NCBI GenBank assembly: GCA_006386115.1
Contig: VFIW01000003.1
Span: forward strand, 124,001 to 188,000
From: Globisporangium splendens
Lineage: Eukaryota; Oomycota; Peronosporomycetes; Pythiales; Pythiaceae
Length of the DNA: 64,000 nucleotides
Direction of reading: 5' to 3'
The notes under the pieces were generated by a model. It was not told the DNA's origin. It saw nothing but the letters and a program-made list of their open reading frames with translations, and ran no database searches. The translations under genes were made by a program, and so were the position numbers. Shown piece by piece: positions 17,915-28,054 of the stretch; positions within the stretch are counted from its first letter, which is position 1, and every line of letters starts with the position of its first letter.

Positions 17915-18707
17915 CACCTCCAGTAGTCTTCTTCAAGATGGGTACCGCTCGTGAACATGGGGGGCCATCGCACGCCGCAACATCACGAGGGTCATCTGGG
18001 ATCTCTTCCACAGATGTGTAAACCCACACCACTTCGTCCGTTGTCACACAGCTCAAGTCAGCATCGTGTGACTTGCCAACGGAGATCTTCATCTTCATCC
18101 AGTCAATGCTAGGTTGATAACGCTTCAACCATGGCATTCCCAGAATCAGATTAAACTTGTCATCGAGGTCGAGTAGAATAAACTCGTCTTCACCTCGGAA
18201 ATCTTCACACTTCATTGCCAAGCGCACCACGCGCTTTGGCATCTTCACAGTTGACCCGTTGGCCAACCGGACGATCATCGTCTTCTCTTCATTCGCATCA
18301 GGCATTGGTACTTTATGCCTGACGATCACTTCATTTCGAACAAAATTGTTCGACGCACCAGTGTCAACCAAAGCACGTAGAGGCGTTGCAATACCGTCTA
18401 CATGAACTTTGAGAACGATCAAACTTGGCGTTTGACTGACACTGTTCTCCCTCGTGGAAACTGCATGTGCATCATGCACATTGGGGCCAGAGTCCTGTGT
18501 ATCCACAAACACAGTCCTCTTTTCCGGGCCAGTAGGAGGCCCCACCCCTACTGTCCATTCCCGTTTTTTGGCCCAGGTGACCGATCGAACCGACGACCGT
18601 AAGAACGATCGTGGTTGTTCGAACGAGCACCCTGTGTCGTTTGCCGATCCGGCAAAGACACTTTGCAGTTCCGAGCGAAGTGACCTGACTTCCCATAACG
18701 GAAACAC
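17915..18707 (-). pseudogene. Ty3/gypsy pol fragment (protease region)
   Basis: This minus-strand frame overlaps the end of gag and encodes the retropepsin with LVDTGAS and the LGMPWLKRY block, closely matching copy 1. It ends at the junction with the copy 1 LTR, so RT, RNase H and integrase are absent. Confidence 0.85.
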
Positions 18708-19597
18708 TTCCCATCGTTGCGAGGACGCTCATTTCCAGGCGTGGAAATGTACGAGATATCCATAGGCTCGGGGCCATCATGCGCAACATTCGATTGCCGC
18801 ATTGGTCTCGACGCAAACCCTTGGAACTTCGCTTGCTTCATGCTGAACTCTTCTTGCATCGCACGGCTGATGGCTTCGTCCAGCGTCTTGGGATACTCAC
18901 GGAACAATTGGTTCCGGATTGGCCCGTCGTTCAGACCCGTCATGAACGTCACAACTTGCGTTGGAACGTCAATCGGCTCGTCCACGATGCTTGAGACCAA
19001 GAAGCGCGCTCGTTGTGCATACGAATGCAGATCGAAACGGCCTTGGCGAAGCTTGAGGAACTCGGCACGCGCACGGAACTCACTCTGCGGTGGTTCAAAC
19101 GCTGCCTTGAGCTCCGCCTTGAAGTCTTCGTAGCTGTAGAAGCAGTTTGGATCCGACAAACGCTTCCCATAAGCCCAGCTCTTTGCACGACCCGCAAGGT
19201 TGGACATCGCGAACAACACTCGCTGCGAAGGGTCACGAAGTTGTCTTGCAGTGATAGCTGCATCCAACTCGACGAACCATCTCGAAAGAGGTTCGTTCTC
19301 TCCGCCACGATACGGAGAGACATCCAGCTTCAGCGGCACCGTCCTGAAGGACGAAACAGGGGTTGCGACCTGCTTTCGAGATTCAATAATCTCGTGGTGC
19401 ATGAAACTGACCGCAGCGCTCTTCTGGTCCTCCGGAGACGCCGATCGAAGCAGGCTGATTACAGCAGCCTCTCCGATGACGTTTCGCATCCGCTCCAGCG
19501 CCGACCACTCATAAGAAGACAAATGAGGAAAATACTCATTCGTCAACTCGACAGTTTCCGGTACTGCTGGACCGAGTGGCACATCTACTCCTTCCAT
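18548..19597 (-). CDS. Ty3/gypsy gag, open reading frame (349 aa)
   Basis: It is an uninterrupted gag that reveals the damage in copy 1. The frame is open a little upstream, but the Met at 19597 aligns with the copy 1 start. A conserved capsid-like region is followed by a single zinc knuckle in which the second Cys is replaced by Tyr (CFRYGKSGHFARNC). That should weaken zinc and RNA binding. So gag is open but its nucleocapsid is probably defective. Confidence 0.85.
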   Translation of the reverse strand: MEGVDVPLGPAVPETVELTNEYFPHLSSYEWSALERMRNVIGEAAVISLLRSASPEDQKSAAVSFMHHEIIESRKQVATPVSSFRTVPLKLDVSPYRGGENEPLSRWFVELDAAITARQLRDPSQRVLFAMSNLAGRAKSWAYGKRLSDPNCFYSYEDFKAELKAAFEPPQSEFRARAEFLKLRQGRFDLHSYAQRARFLVSSIVDEPIDVPTQVVTFMTGLNDGPIRNQLFREYPKTLDEAISRAMQEEFSMKQAKFQGFASRPMRQSNVAHDGPEPMDISYISTPGNERPRNDGKCFRYGKSGHFARNCKVSLPDRQTTQGARSNNHDRSYGRRFDRSPGPKNGNGQ

Positions 19598-19713
19598 GTT
19601 CTCAGACATGGACGGAAGTAGGTCTTGGACAGGAATGCGCGAAGTGCTCAAAGCCGCTTCGTCAAACCTTTCTTGGCTTGGTCGCTGGAAGGACCGCTCG
19701 AAGTGCTACCAGG

Positions 19714-20365
19714 TGTAATGGGGCGCTGTTCACAACAGTCCCTTAAACACGGCACACACGCTTGTGCGACGAGGAAGCGATTCTCAAAGAGAATCTGGAG
19801 GGAAGACGACTTGAGGGCTTGAGAGAAAATTTGCAACTGAATTAAAATGCTTATGGTTCCTGTCGCTACTTGTAAATGAACCCCAAGGGCTCCTAGAGGT
19901 TTTATAACTAAAACCTAAACATACACAATAAAACCTATGAATCTGATATATAAAACATTGGGTACACTGAGGTTGAACCCACGAGATCTTCTGGAAACTT
20001 GAACTTGAAGTCCCGTGGAAAATTCTCTGCAAAGTGAATGGCTCTGCCACTCACTTCAGGTGGCAGAGACACGTTGGTCTCATCACCAGTGCAGTTTCCC
20101 AAGTAGGAACCATCACTCAGTACTTGATTAGCACATGGATGTCATCACTCTGTACTGATTAGTACATGTGAACAACATTGTGCACTGATCAGCACAGAGA
20201 TCGCTCGTGACGTCATGGGATGACGTCACATGTGCATGTGGGGACTGTCGTACCGTAATCCTTTTGTTATTTATCTCTCCACAATGCACACTGAAGGTGG
20301 TGTGTGGCACACTAGATCTGGGAACAGATCCACCTTCATGTAATGGCTAGGTATAGCCCATTACA
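19714..20365 (-). repeat. LTR of gypsy copy 2 (its 5' LTR)
   Basis: 652 bp, reading TGTAATGG to CCATTACA on the minus strand, so the terminal inverted repeat is longer than in copy 1. Both TGACGTCA octamers and the tandem 'gtactaatca' motifs are retained. The outer edge lies inside a BED zinc-finger reading frame. Confidence 0.92.
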
Positions 20366-20821
20366 AACCATGGTCAGTGGTAGAAGACTCTTTGCTATCC
20401 TAGTGGCGAGGAGGGAATTGGCGCGCTTTTGCTCGGCATCAGCAATATCGACCACTCGCTTCTTCCTCTTCTTCTCTATTTTCTTTTTCTTGGCGACTGC
20501 AGCAAAGGAGATTTTCAGATTGGGTTGGATGAGCTTCTCTTCATCTTCACCATCGTCTTCCACGTCTTCACAATCTCCATCATCTTCGTCAGTATGTCTC
20601 TTTTTATTCTCAAATTCATCCAGTTCGTGCTTGTGATATTTAGTCATGTGATCCAACACGTGATGATTTCCCACACGAAAGAAGATTCGGCATTTGCATT
20701 TGAGACAATACGCAAATTCGGCGTGCTCGTTCAGTAATTCGTGGTCAGCTAGGTGCCAAACGTCGCTTTTAGCCGCCAGGTGAATAAATTGCCACAATTT
20801 TTTCACTCTCTGCCGTCTCAT
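20366..20821 (-). pseudogene. BED-type zinc-finger protein, 5' part, interrupted by an LTR
   Basis: A minus-strand frame starts at an ATG (20821) and runs 152 codons before entering the LTR of gypsy copy 2. The N-terminal ~70 residues look like a BED finger: a Trp-rich start (LWQF; DVWHL), CLKC, then HMTKYH as the His pair. An Asp/Glu-rich stretch and a Lys-rich nuclear-localisation-like segment follow. BED fingers occur in hAT transposases and domesticated relatives. The downstream catalytic part is not present on the far side of the LTR, so the gene is dead here. Confidence 0.65.
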
Positions 20822-21260
20822 CTTGAAAAGCCGAATCGGTGTTGGGATTTGTGCCGCCGCTGGCTCAGGACCTATGTTCTGGTGCGAGCAGACTTCCCAG
20901 AAGGTTGTCGATGCTCTAAGCTTCTGGAGCGTGCTGGCGGCAAACCAGACCGGTGACGCTCTGTGCTTCTGTCACCATTCTGTCGTGGCTCTGAGCTTCT
21001 GGTTCGAGCAATTAACTGGGGGGATTGTCGCCACCTGGGGGTTCCGCCGCGTGTTGGCGTCCGCGCAGCTGGTTGGTCATCTGCTTCACTGGCGGGAGCG
21101 AACGCCTCAACTGGCTGGCGAAGCTCATCTGGGAGCAAATGCTCTTCCATTATCACAACACCAATGGTTTGGTGGAGACAAAAGAAGTTGAGAGGCAGTT
21201 GTGAGGTAGTTGAGAGGTAGTTAAGCTTAACTCTAACACTTTGTTAACTTGGAGTGAAAA
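20822..21260. other. Upstream region of the BED gene, no confirmed gene
   Basis: It is moderately GC-rich and contains three imperfect repeats of the kind GCTCT(A/G)AGCTTCTGG within 20910-21010. A minus-strand open frame (20872-21156) is proline/arginine-rich and not in frame with the BED gene. It could be an untranslated leader or a degraded N-terminus. Confidence 0.3.
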
Positions 21261-21268
21261 GTGTGTTT

Positions 21269-21295
21269 GGCAACGTTAATTACTTTAACGTTGCC
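21269..21295. repeat. Perfect 11-bp inverted repeat (hairpin)
   Basis: GGCAACGTTAA and its reverse complement are separated by 5 nt. It lies between the BED-finger relic and the start of a decayed membrane-protein gene. It may mark an end of the transposon that carried the BED gene, but no matching partner terminus was found. Confidence 0.4.
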
Positions 21296-21305
21296 ATCTC
21301 TACTT

Positions 21306-22414
21306 TCAATGCCACAAGAAAAGCTGTGGATGATCATTTTTTGTATCAAATTCCAGGTTGAATGCACACAAGCATTTTACAAGCGCATCGATGCCAGCAA
21401 CAACAGCATGCGCTCCTGTGAGGATGCCGCTGGCGACGGATTCGATCGAATCAGAGGCGCACTGGAGCATCCGTTTTGCCTCCCGATGATGCTCGTGATG
21501 AGCTTTACGCTGCTCATGTACTTCAAAGTCGTCTACGGATCGATCAAGTGCAAGAGGGATTGGAGACACGGGTCGTCCTCACCAGCGTCTTTGACAGCTT
21601 CTCGAGTCTCGCGGGCTTTCCGTACCAGACGGAGCGCGTGCTGCGGCACATGAACGACATCTCCGAAGCCTGCCTCATGCTCGCATTTCCGATGCAGATC
21701 TCCATCATCACGAACGACGCGCGGAAGCTCTCGAACTTGAGCTCGCTGCGGTATTCCATGCGAACAGTTGAATCCTGCACCATCCTCTCTGCTTCCGACA
21801 TCGCACTCAGCATGGCTGCGATCCGAAATGAGCATGTTCTTCGCACAGGATCGCTCTTGGCGACTGTGGTCCAATGACACGAGAGCGCTGTCCTCGGATG
21901 CATTGTGTCGTTTCGATTCTACTACCTTACGTCGTCGAGAGGCTCGCTCTCGGCTGTTTGGAAGCAGCAGCCACTGGAAACTACCCTGTACGTACTACTG
22001 GTGGTCCACGCGTATCCTTTCGTGACCGCAAATTACGTCACTGGGTACACGTTGGATGTCTTCCAAGGGTTCTACTTGCGGTCTCTGGTGCTGCTCTGCA
22101 TTTGGACGACGACTCGCGAGAAGCCAGACGACAAAAGGCAACGCCGACGAGGCGTGTTTCAAGGACGCATTCAACAACAGCAGCAGTAGCAGCAGCAGGA
22201 GGACGAGCACATGATGCCGTCGATCCTCTCTAGACGTCGTCGGTCACGACTCGAAGACAACCGAAAATCGGTGCGCCTGTCGCTGATGACGATGTACTCG
22301 TTCAAGCGGATCTGCCGACGAAACCTCACCGAGGTCTTCCACCAGCCGTCGACTCGAGCAGCTGGACCAAGATCCGCTCCAAGCTCATCCGCTGCCAGTG
22401 TGACCACATCGTAG
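21306..22414 (+). pseudogene. Decayed polytopic membrane protein
   Basis: Consecutive frames give one protein-like chain. A segment in frame 3 (to about 21560) has a hydrophobic MMLVMSFTLLMYF stretch. After a frameshift, frame 2 continues (VVLTSVFDSFSSLAG...), is broken by TGA at 21875, resumes with a second hydrophobic stretch (LYVLLVVHAYPFV; LRSLVLLCIW), is broken again by TAG inside a CAG run at 22187, and ends at 22414. One frameshift plus two stops argue for a pseudogene. Introns cannot be fully excluded. The family is not recognised. Confidence 0.55.
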
Positions 22415-23042
22415 CTCTTAGGCTGAAGCAATAGCACATCTCAATGCTGTGGATTATTAAAGTGTAAATCGCATTGCACTTCAGAGTGCCATGCGCACAC
22501 CAAAGTCGCTTGAACTTGAGTTGTTGATCTTGAAGCTGCGTGTGCGTACTTAACCGAGGCATCTCTTTTGCTGTATTTATCCAATCCCATCCAGATTCTG
22601 ACTCTTTTCAGCCAATAAATCGATGGCATGCGACTTTCTGCGAGTTGATGCACAAAGTCGCGTCGCTTTGATTGGCGAGGTCTCCAATAGGAGGAGTGGC
22701 ATCCTCAGTCATTAGGTAGTATACACTAGAGAATATGCTAAACATGGTGTCGCCCATCCTAATTCGTGTCTGATTGTGTGACCCGGCCGTCTGATTGGCT
22801 CGCATCTGTTCTGAATTTCTCACAGACCTACAGACATAGACGAGCCAAAGTAGCCAGAAACGGGCCACCGAAAGTGAACATCGGTGATGGGGGTCATCAC
22901 TCTGCATTCTCACTAGAGCTCTTCATTGCCGTTTGCTGCGCGGAACTTCGTCACGTCGCCTGCCTCCCATCAACGAGGTCCCTTCCTTCCTTCCCTCTTC
23001 CCTCTCTGGCATCATCCTGCTGCTTGCTGCTGCAGCATTCAT
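22415..23042. other. Intergenic region
   Basis: No gene or repeat is recognised here. The end nearest 23042 carries pyrimidine-rich promoter sequence of the next gene. Confidence 0.5.
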
Positions 23043-23058
23043 CCCATTCCAGCATTTT
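23043..23058 (+). promoter_or_regulatory. Oomycete-type core promoter (Inr plus flanking motif)
   Basis: CCCATTCCAGCATTTT matches most of the oomycete 16-nt transcription-start consensus GCTCATTYYNCAWTTT, allowing one extra base. It lies about 45 nt upstream of the ATG at 23104, a normal oomycete leader length. Confidence 0.55.
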
Positions 23059-23103
23059 CCTCCTCGCCTACAAGAAAACTGCCTACTTTACCCGTAAAGT
23101 ACC

Positions 23104-23589
23104 ATGGTCCGCTTCCTCTCCTCTGTGGTCCTGCTCGCGTCGCTCGCCATCGCGTCGACCTCGGCTGTCACCACCGATGACGCCCAGCTCGCGTCTGAAA
23201 TCAAGGAGCTGAAGTCGGAACTGGCCAAGCTCGAGTTCGTGCAAGCCATCGAGAGCGCGCTCAAGAACCAAGCGGTCGCTTCGACGATCTCTGTCTCGTC
23301 GTTCGCGGCTTCGTCGACGGCAGGCTCGAGCTCTGATGCCGCCACCATCACCACCTCGAGCTCATCGGGATCGTCTGAATTCGACATCGAACCGTTGCCA
23401 ACGGCTGCCCCAGCTGCGAGCGCATCCAGCACGTCGAGTGCCACTACGACAGCGCCAACGGCTTCCTCGGGCTCGAGTTCCACCACTACTGTTGTCCGCA
23501 CCCCAGCGCCAACCCCAACGAGCGGTGCCTCTACGCTTGCGCCAGCTGCCGTCGCTGCGGCCACCGTTATTGTGTACGCCATGCTGTAA
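23104..23589 (+). CDS. Secreted, probably GPI-anchored Ser/Thr/Ala-rich protein (161 aa)
   Basis: The start ATG is in a good context (ACCATGG). Residues 1-21 form a signal peptide (hydrophobic FLSSVVLLASLAIASTSA). Residues ~22-60 form a short acidic/basic helix rich in Leu and Lys. The remainder is Ser/Thr/Ala/Pro-rich, suitable for heavy O-glycosylation. The last ~18 residues are hydrophobic Ala/Val (LAPAAVAAATVIVYAML) after small residues, as in a GPI attachment signal. This architecture suits a cell-wall or surface mucin-like protein. No catalytic domain is visible. Confidence 0.75.
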   Translation: MVRFLSSVVLLASLAIASTSAVTTDDAQLASEIKELKSELAKLEFVQAIESALKNQAVASTISVSSFAASSTAGSSSDAATITTSSSSGSSEFDIEPLPTAAPAASASSTSSATTTAPTASSGSSSTTTVVRTPAPTPTSGASTLAPAAVAAATVIVYAML

Positions 23590-23979
23590 GCAAACCGCTT
23601 GCCATTAATGCAACGATGAAGTATAATTTACTGAAAAGAAGATCGATCTCATCTCTGGTTTGACGTTCTTATTTTCTCGAAACATATATCCCAACGAGGC
23701 TTCCGTTTTGACGATGTTGAGCGTTGCGGTTTTCTTTTTGGGTTTGTCTTGCCTCTTGTCGCATTCTATTGCGATCTTGCCAAGAATAAAGTGCCACCGA
23801 GGCACTGCGTATCGATCAATTCGCTGGAGAGCTGCGTTGTTTATCATCACTTTGCGAATTGTCCAATTTGTCTCTGTCGACATGAAGAGTTGTGTCAACG
23901 ATTTGGTTAGGCGTGCGAATCCGGTCCAACTCGTAGCTTCCGTGGTGCGGTTGCCAAATTCGATCCAGAACCAGCCCAA

Positions 23980-24782
23980 TCAAGGATTGGAGACCCTCAT
24001 GCATCAAACTTGCTGGTGCAATCGGCGAACGTCGCTTCGCTGCACAAAAGCGTACAACTCGCCGCAGTTGATCTCCGTCGTCAAAACTGACAAGCGCGAT
24101 TGGGAGTTTCCGTCGTATCTGCCTTGGATTTTGTTTCGGACCGTGAAGGCGAGAGTCCCCGCGCTATGCCGACGGCGGATCCATGATAGGTACTCGAAAC
24201 TTTCGAGTCGAAAGTGATCAAGAGCATCTGAACGAAGATCTCGAACTTGCGAGTCGCGGCGTCTTAGCTGCTCCGTGTTGGGGTATCGGAATACTGAAGG
24301 AGCGGGTGGCAAAGACTACCGAACGACGAACTCGCATTGTCAGCAATGTTGTGTGCTCCGCACAGAGTGTCAAAGCTAAATGCTGGTAGCGTATCGTTCA
24401 AGACGCTGATACCAACGATGGTAAAGTCTGCTCAGTCAGTCGTGCCGTCCAGTTCAGCAAGCGAAGTCACGAGTAGTGGAAGAACGATTTGTTCATAAAA
24501 ATCGCTCACGGAAGCCAGACGAGCTGTGTATGCTTGAGCCTCCGAGTATCTGAGAGCTTCATGCTGACTGGCCAAGCTTCTCTTTACCGTCGCTCTATGA
24601 ATGACGACGATACCACCCATCCACTGCAAGCTGGCAGTGCAAAGTCCGTGTCCGCTGCTGCCATGGGTCGGTTGACGAAACGCCAGAGGCAAAGCAAGAC
24701 ACGCGGCACCAGAAAACCCGATAATCGATAATGGCATCCAAACAAATCGCAACATGGTTTGACTAATGGGAAAATCGTACAA
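23980..24782 (-). pseudogene. Possible decayed membrane-protein gene
   Basis: Minus-strand frames give a hydrophobic N-terminal segment (24782-24432; LRFVWMPLSIIGFSGAACLALPL). After stops, a helical, charged stretch follows in another frame (24312-24004). A competing plus-strand frame (23660-24217) spans part of the same area. I favour a broken minus-strand gene but neither frame resembles a family I know. The interval 23590-23980 shows nothing else. Confidence 0.25.
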
Positions 24783-24888
24783 TTCAAGTCTTTGGTTTGC
24801 TGATTCCTATGCTGTTCTGCTTGCGCTCCCTCATGCGGCGATACCTAGAATTGCACCGGAGCCGCTTGTTTTCTCTTTTCTTTTTGAC

Positions 24889-25244
24889 TTATGACTCGTA
24901 CGCGTGGAAGACCTTGGCGACGACCGCCCACTTCCCACCGATCTTGACCAACGTGTGGAAGTCCGTGTAGCCGGTGTCAGCGGCGTCCTTCTCCATGTCT
25001 ACACGCACAACCGCCGTTGCCGGCGTGATGGCGAGGATGTCGACGCGCGTCTTGATCTCCAGGGCAGCGCCGTGCGTGTCGACAAAGTCGTAGAGGTTCT
25101 TGATGTGACCTCCCAGGAGATCGGCGCCAGCGAAACCGTACATGATGGCATCATTACGGAACGCTTGCGCGACGTCCTTGGAGCTACCGACGCGATGACT
25201 GCGTCAAAGTCTTGTGTGGCGATGGTCTTGATGTTCTTCGACAT
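24889..25244 (-). pseudogene. NTF2-like (lumazine-binding-like) small protein, frameshifted
   Basis: The C-terminal 84 codons (25143 to 24889) encode an NTF2-like/SnoaL-type fold: MYGFAGADLLGG, LYDFVDTHGAALEIK, TDFHTLVKIGGKW, FHAYES. The N-terminus starts at 25244 (MSKNIKTIATQDFDAVIA) but is in another frame. The linking residues (VGSSKDVAQAFRNDA) are found in the C-terminal frame. Compared with the usual family layout, about ten residues plus one base appear deleted near 25185. The gene is therefore probably inactive, unless a very short intron is present. Such proteins bind small ligands or act as steroid isomerase-like enzymes. Confidence 0.6.
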
Positions 25245-25879
25245 GCTTGGAGTTGTTTGTTGTTGGCGCAGTAGCTGGCTGTCAAATTGTGGAATGACCG
25301 ATGCAGACGCGAGTGCTGAGGCTGGTGTCCAGACCCTGAGGCAGCGAGTCGAGAACTATGTAGGGCGTGGGAAGTATGCATTTCCCACAGGGGGTCATTG
25401 ACTTTGAGGACACAGTCAAGTGACCCACATGCGCACACAATGATTACCTGAAACACTTTATCAGCATTTATTAAAATGCCATGACCTTCACTCATTGATA
25501 GCGTGCAGCCATGCAGCCAGATTGCGAGGCAGGGGGATGTCAACGTCACACGCGGACAGTACCGCAGCCTGCCACGATGTTCAACGTAGATTTGCTTTTA
25601 GTTGGTCCAGGAGACGCGAGCCAACGTTAGCAGGTTTGCGCCGATGCGGTCCAAGTATCTATACCATGCCACCAATTACAATATAGTATTGCATTCAACA
25701 AAATTGCTACCCATCAATCGCAATATCGACTTGATATTGCAATTACTCTTTCAATGACATGCAATAATAACACAGCTCCAAAACACGGTATATTCGAGAT
25801 CGATACGCGGTATACCGGTTCTCTACCGGTAGATGACCTCCTCAATCCAACCACTTGCATCTGTATTTTGAAGAGCGCA

Positions 25880-28054
25880 ATGCTGTTGCGGGGGTCTCTA
25901 GCGCGCCATGGCGCGGCGCTCGCAGGCCGACGGACGCTGCGCATGCGCGACGCGGCGGCGCATCACGCGCTGCGTCCTGCTGCTGTCGCAGCTCAGCAGC
26001 GGCTACTGTGGAGTAAGCGGTCGGGACTCATGTCGTGGCTCGGCCTGAACAAGGAGGAGCAGCAGACTAAGACATCGGATGACGACAGCACGAGCGCTGT
26101 TGACAAGGAGCCCTCCGTCGTGAAGGAGAACAGCAAGTTGGAGGCGCCAACACCTGTAGAACAAGCGCCACGATCCTATGCGGCTGCTTCTGATGCTGCT
26201 GCGAAGCTGAGCGACATTGCGATCGACATTCGCGCGAGTTCCAAGAACGACGTCAAGCGCGCGCTGCTCGAGTTCACGCGCTACGTGTACAACTCCAAGC
26301 AGAACGCACAGCTACTGGAACTGTGGCATCGCATCCAGAACTACGAGCCGTTCTATATTCAGGACGACCAAGTGCACTTGTGGGATGACGATGCGATGAT
26401 CTCTGAAAGTGGCATGGCAGATGCGGAGAAGAAGCGGCCGCAGCTCATGCAGCTGATCCCACTCGAGACGTACGTCAAGCTCTCGAGAAAGGTGCAGTCG
26501 CTGGAGGTCGGGATCCCGTCGTGCTTTATCGGGAGCGTTGCCGGTACAGACGCTGAAGCCAACGCAGTGGCGCCAGTATCATCATCTACACGCGACGTGC
26601 TGTACCTCAGTGAGAAGATCGTGATCCGACAACTTGTGCGAGGTGCGGCGCGTTCGAGCGAGCTCAAGCACAAGGCTGACGTGGCGCAATTGCTCGAGCA
26701 ATATGATGCAGAGCGTCAGCTCAAGATCGACGCCCTCTTGGCGGCAGCCACTGGCGATCTTGACGTCGAGCGCAATGACTTGGACAATCTGACGCGACTG
26801 AGTAAAGATACGCATGCAGCTTACATTGACATCTTGGGGGACATCTCGGACTACAAAAAGATCATTTCTGTGTTTGAGCAGCCGGAGAACATCCGCAAGT
26901 ACTTAGGCTCGTACCAGACGCTGCGCAAGACGCTGAAGGCGTGTCTCGTGGGCAGTCGCAGCGACTTGGCGCGTATCGTGATCGATGAGTTCCCGATGCA
27001 CTTCCCATGGCTCGTGCTGGGCAAGAACTCGTACCAGATGGCAATCCAAGCGAGCTTGAAGACGCGGGATCGCACGGTCAAGCAGCTTCAGGATGCGCTC
27101 CACATCTACCGACGCATGACGCAAGACGCCGAGTATATTCTGTACCCCAACATCTGGAGCACGCTCTTCAACTCGTGCATCTACTTGAAGCAGCACGAGG
27201 ACGCGGTCGATCTCTTTTCGACGTACCAACTGCAGCGCATTGCGCCTTTCCAGCAGCGGTTCACGCAAGCGCTGCGAACCGCGTGCAAGTTTGAACAGTA
27301 CGACACGGCGATCGCGATGGTGCACAAATGGGTCGAGTTGGAGAAACAAGCGCACGAGACCAAGGCGCTGAAGCCATCAGTGTTAGAGAACCAGTCGACG
27401 ATTCCAAAGCTCTTCAAGGCGCACAAGCCCGAAGTCGAGTGCTTTAACAAAGTGCTGTGGGAGATGCTGAAGGGCGAGCCGCGACTCGATCAACTGGAAC
27501 AAGTGTTGGAGTTGATGCAGGGCCGTCGCTCTCCTGCTGGCGCTCAAGTGATTCGTCGGCTCGTCTCGCGGTACTTGAGCCAAACAAATTGCACAGCGAA
27601 TGCTGACAAGGAACCCATGGAGCTCATCAAGACGTTGCTCCAATTGTGGGAGCGCATGCCAAACGTGATCGAGCGCAATGGGTTTGTGCTTCACCTAATG
27701 ATCGAGCACTGCCTCACCGAGAAATGGGACGACGCGTGCGCTTTGCTGGTCGACTACGGCATCGAGCACAAGATCAATTTGCCGATGGGAAGTATCGTGA
27801 AGATCATGGAATCCTATGAGACGCGAGGCTCCTTCGACAAAGTTGTGGCACTGGGTGCGAGACTGCTTCGTGAGTCTTCGGAAAGTGAGCTCGCGCGCCT
27901 GAATCAGGGTTTCTTTGAAGTGTACCTCATGAGCTGTCTGCGGCAACAGAAGTTTGCCGAGATCGAACGACTCAACAACGAGCTGGGCCTCACAGAGAAG
28001 TTCCCTCGAAGTGAAGTGCTCGCCGTGATCGTGAGAGATGCAGCCAGCGTGTAG
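25880..28054 (+). CDS. Mitochondrial helical-repeat (PPR-like) protein (724 aa)
   Basis: The ATG at 25880 (MLLRGSLARHG) is preferred over the upstream in-frame Met at 25754. It begins a textbook mitochondrial presequence: ~50 residues rich in Arg/Ala/Leu with almost no acids. The body (from ~residue 110) is entirely alpha-helical, with paired helices resembling degenerate pentatricopeptide repeats (NIWSTLFNSCIYLKQHEDAVDLF; VECFNKVLWEMLKGEPR; SIVKIMESYETRGSFDKVVALG). PPR proteins bind organelle RNA and act in processing or translation. There is no intron. The 5' flank contains two TACCGGT motifs (about 25815-25830). The next ~2.3 kb downstream is gene-poor. Confidence 0.75.
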   Translation: MLLRGSLARHGAALAGRRTLRMRDAAAHHALRPAAVAAQQRLLWSKRSGLMSWLGLNKEEQQTKTSDDDSTSAVDKEPSVVKENSKLEAPTPVEQAPRSYAAASDAAAKLSDIAIDIRASSKNDVKRALLEFTRYVYNSKQNAQLLELWHRIQNYEPFYIQDDQVHLWDDDAMISESGMADAEKKRPQLMQLIPLETYVKLSRKVQSLEVGIPSCFIGSVAGTDAEANAVAPVSSSTRDVLYLSEKIVIRQLVRGAARSSELKHKADVAQLLEQYDAERQLKIDALLAAATGDLDVERNDLDNLTRLSKDTHAAYIDILGDISDYKKIISVFEQPENIRKYLGSYQTLRKTLKACLVGSRSDLARIVIDEFPMHFPWLVLGKNSYQMAIQASLKTRDRTVKQLQDALHIYRRMTQDAEYILYPNIWSTLFNSCIYLKQHEDAVDLFSTYQLQRIAPFQQRFTQALRTACKFEQYDTAIAMVHKWVELEKQAHETKALKPSVLENQSTIPKLFKAHKPEVECFNKVLWEMLKGEPRLDQLEQVLELMQGRRSPAGAQVIRRLVSRYLSQTNCTANADKEPMELIKTLLQLWERMPNVIERNGFVLHLMIEHCLTEKWDDACALLVDYGIEHKINLPMGSIVKIMESYETRGSFDKVVALGARLLRESSESELARLNQGFFEVYLMSCLRQQKFAEIERLNNELGLTEKFPRSEVLAVIVRDAASV

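Larger units (their letters stand above)
17915..20365 (-). mobile_element. Truncated Ty3/gypsy chromovirus on the minus strand (gypsy copy 2)
   Basis: It is the same family as copy 1 but in opposite orientation. It contains one LTR (19714-20365), the conserved primer-binding site, an open gag and the start of pol up to the protease. It then ends abruptly at 17915, at the point corresponding to about 12731 of copy 1, where the 3' LTR of copy 1 begins. No second LTR of this copy is present. Its LTR interrupts a BED-finger gene at 20366. Confidence 0.93.

Noticed and set aside
23660..24217. 185-codon plus-strand open frame
   Set aside because: No family resemblance, rich in Arg/Ser in the second half, and competes with an equally weak minus-strand reading; not supported as a gene.
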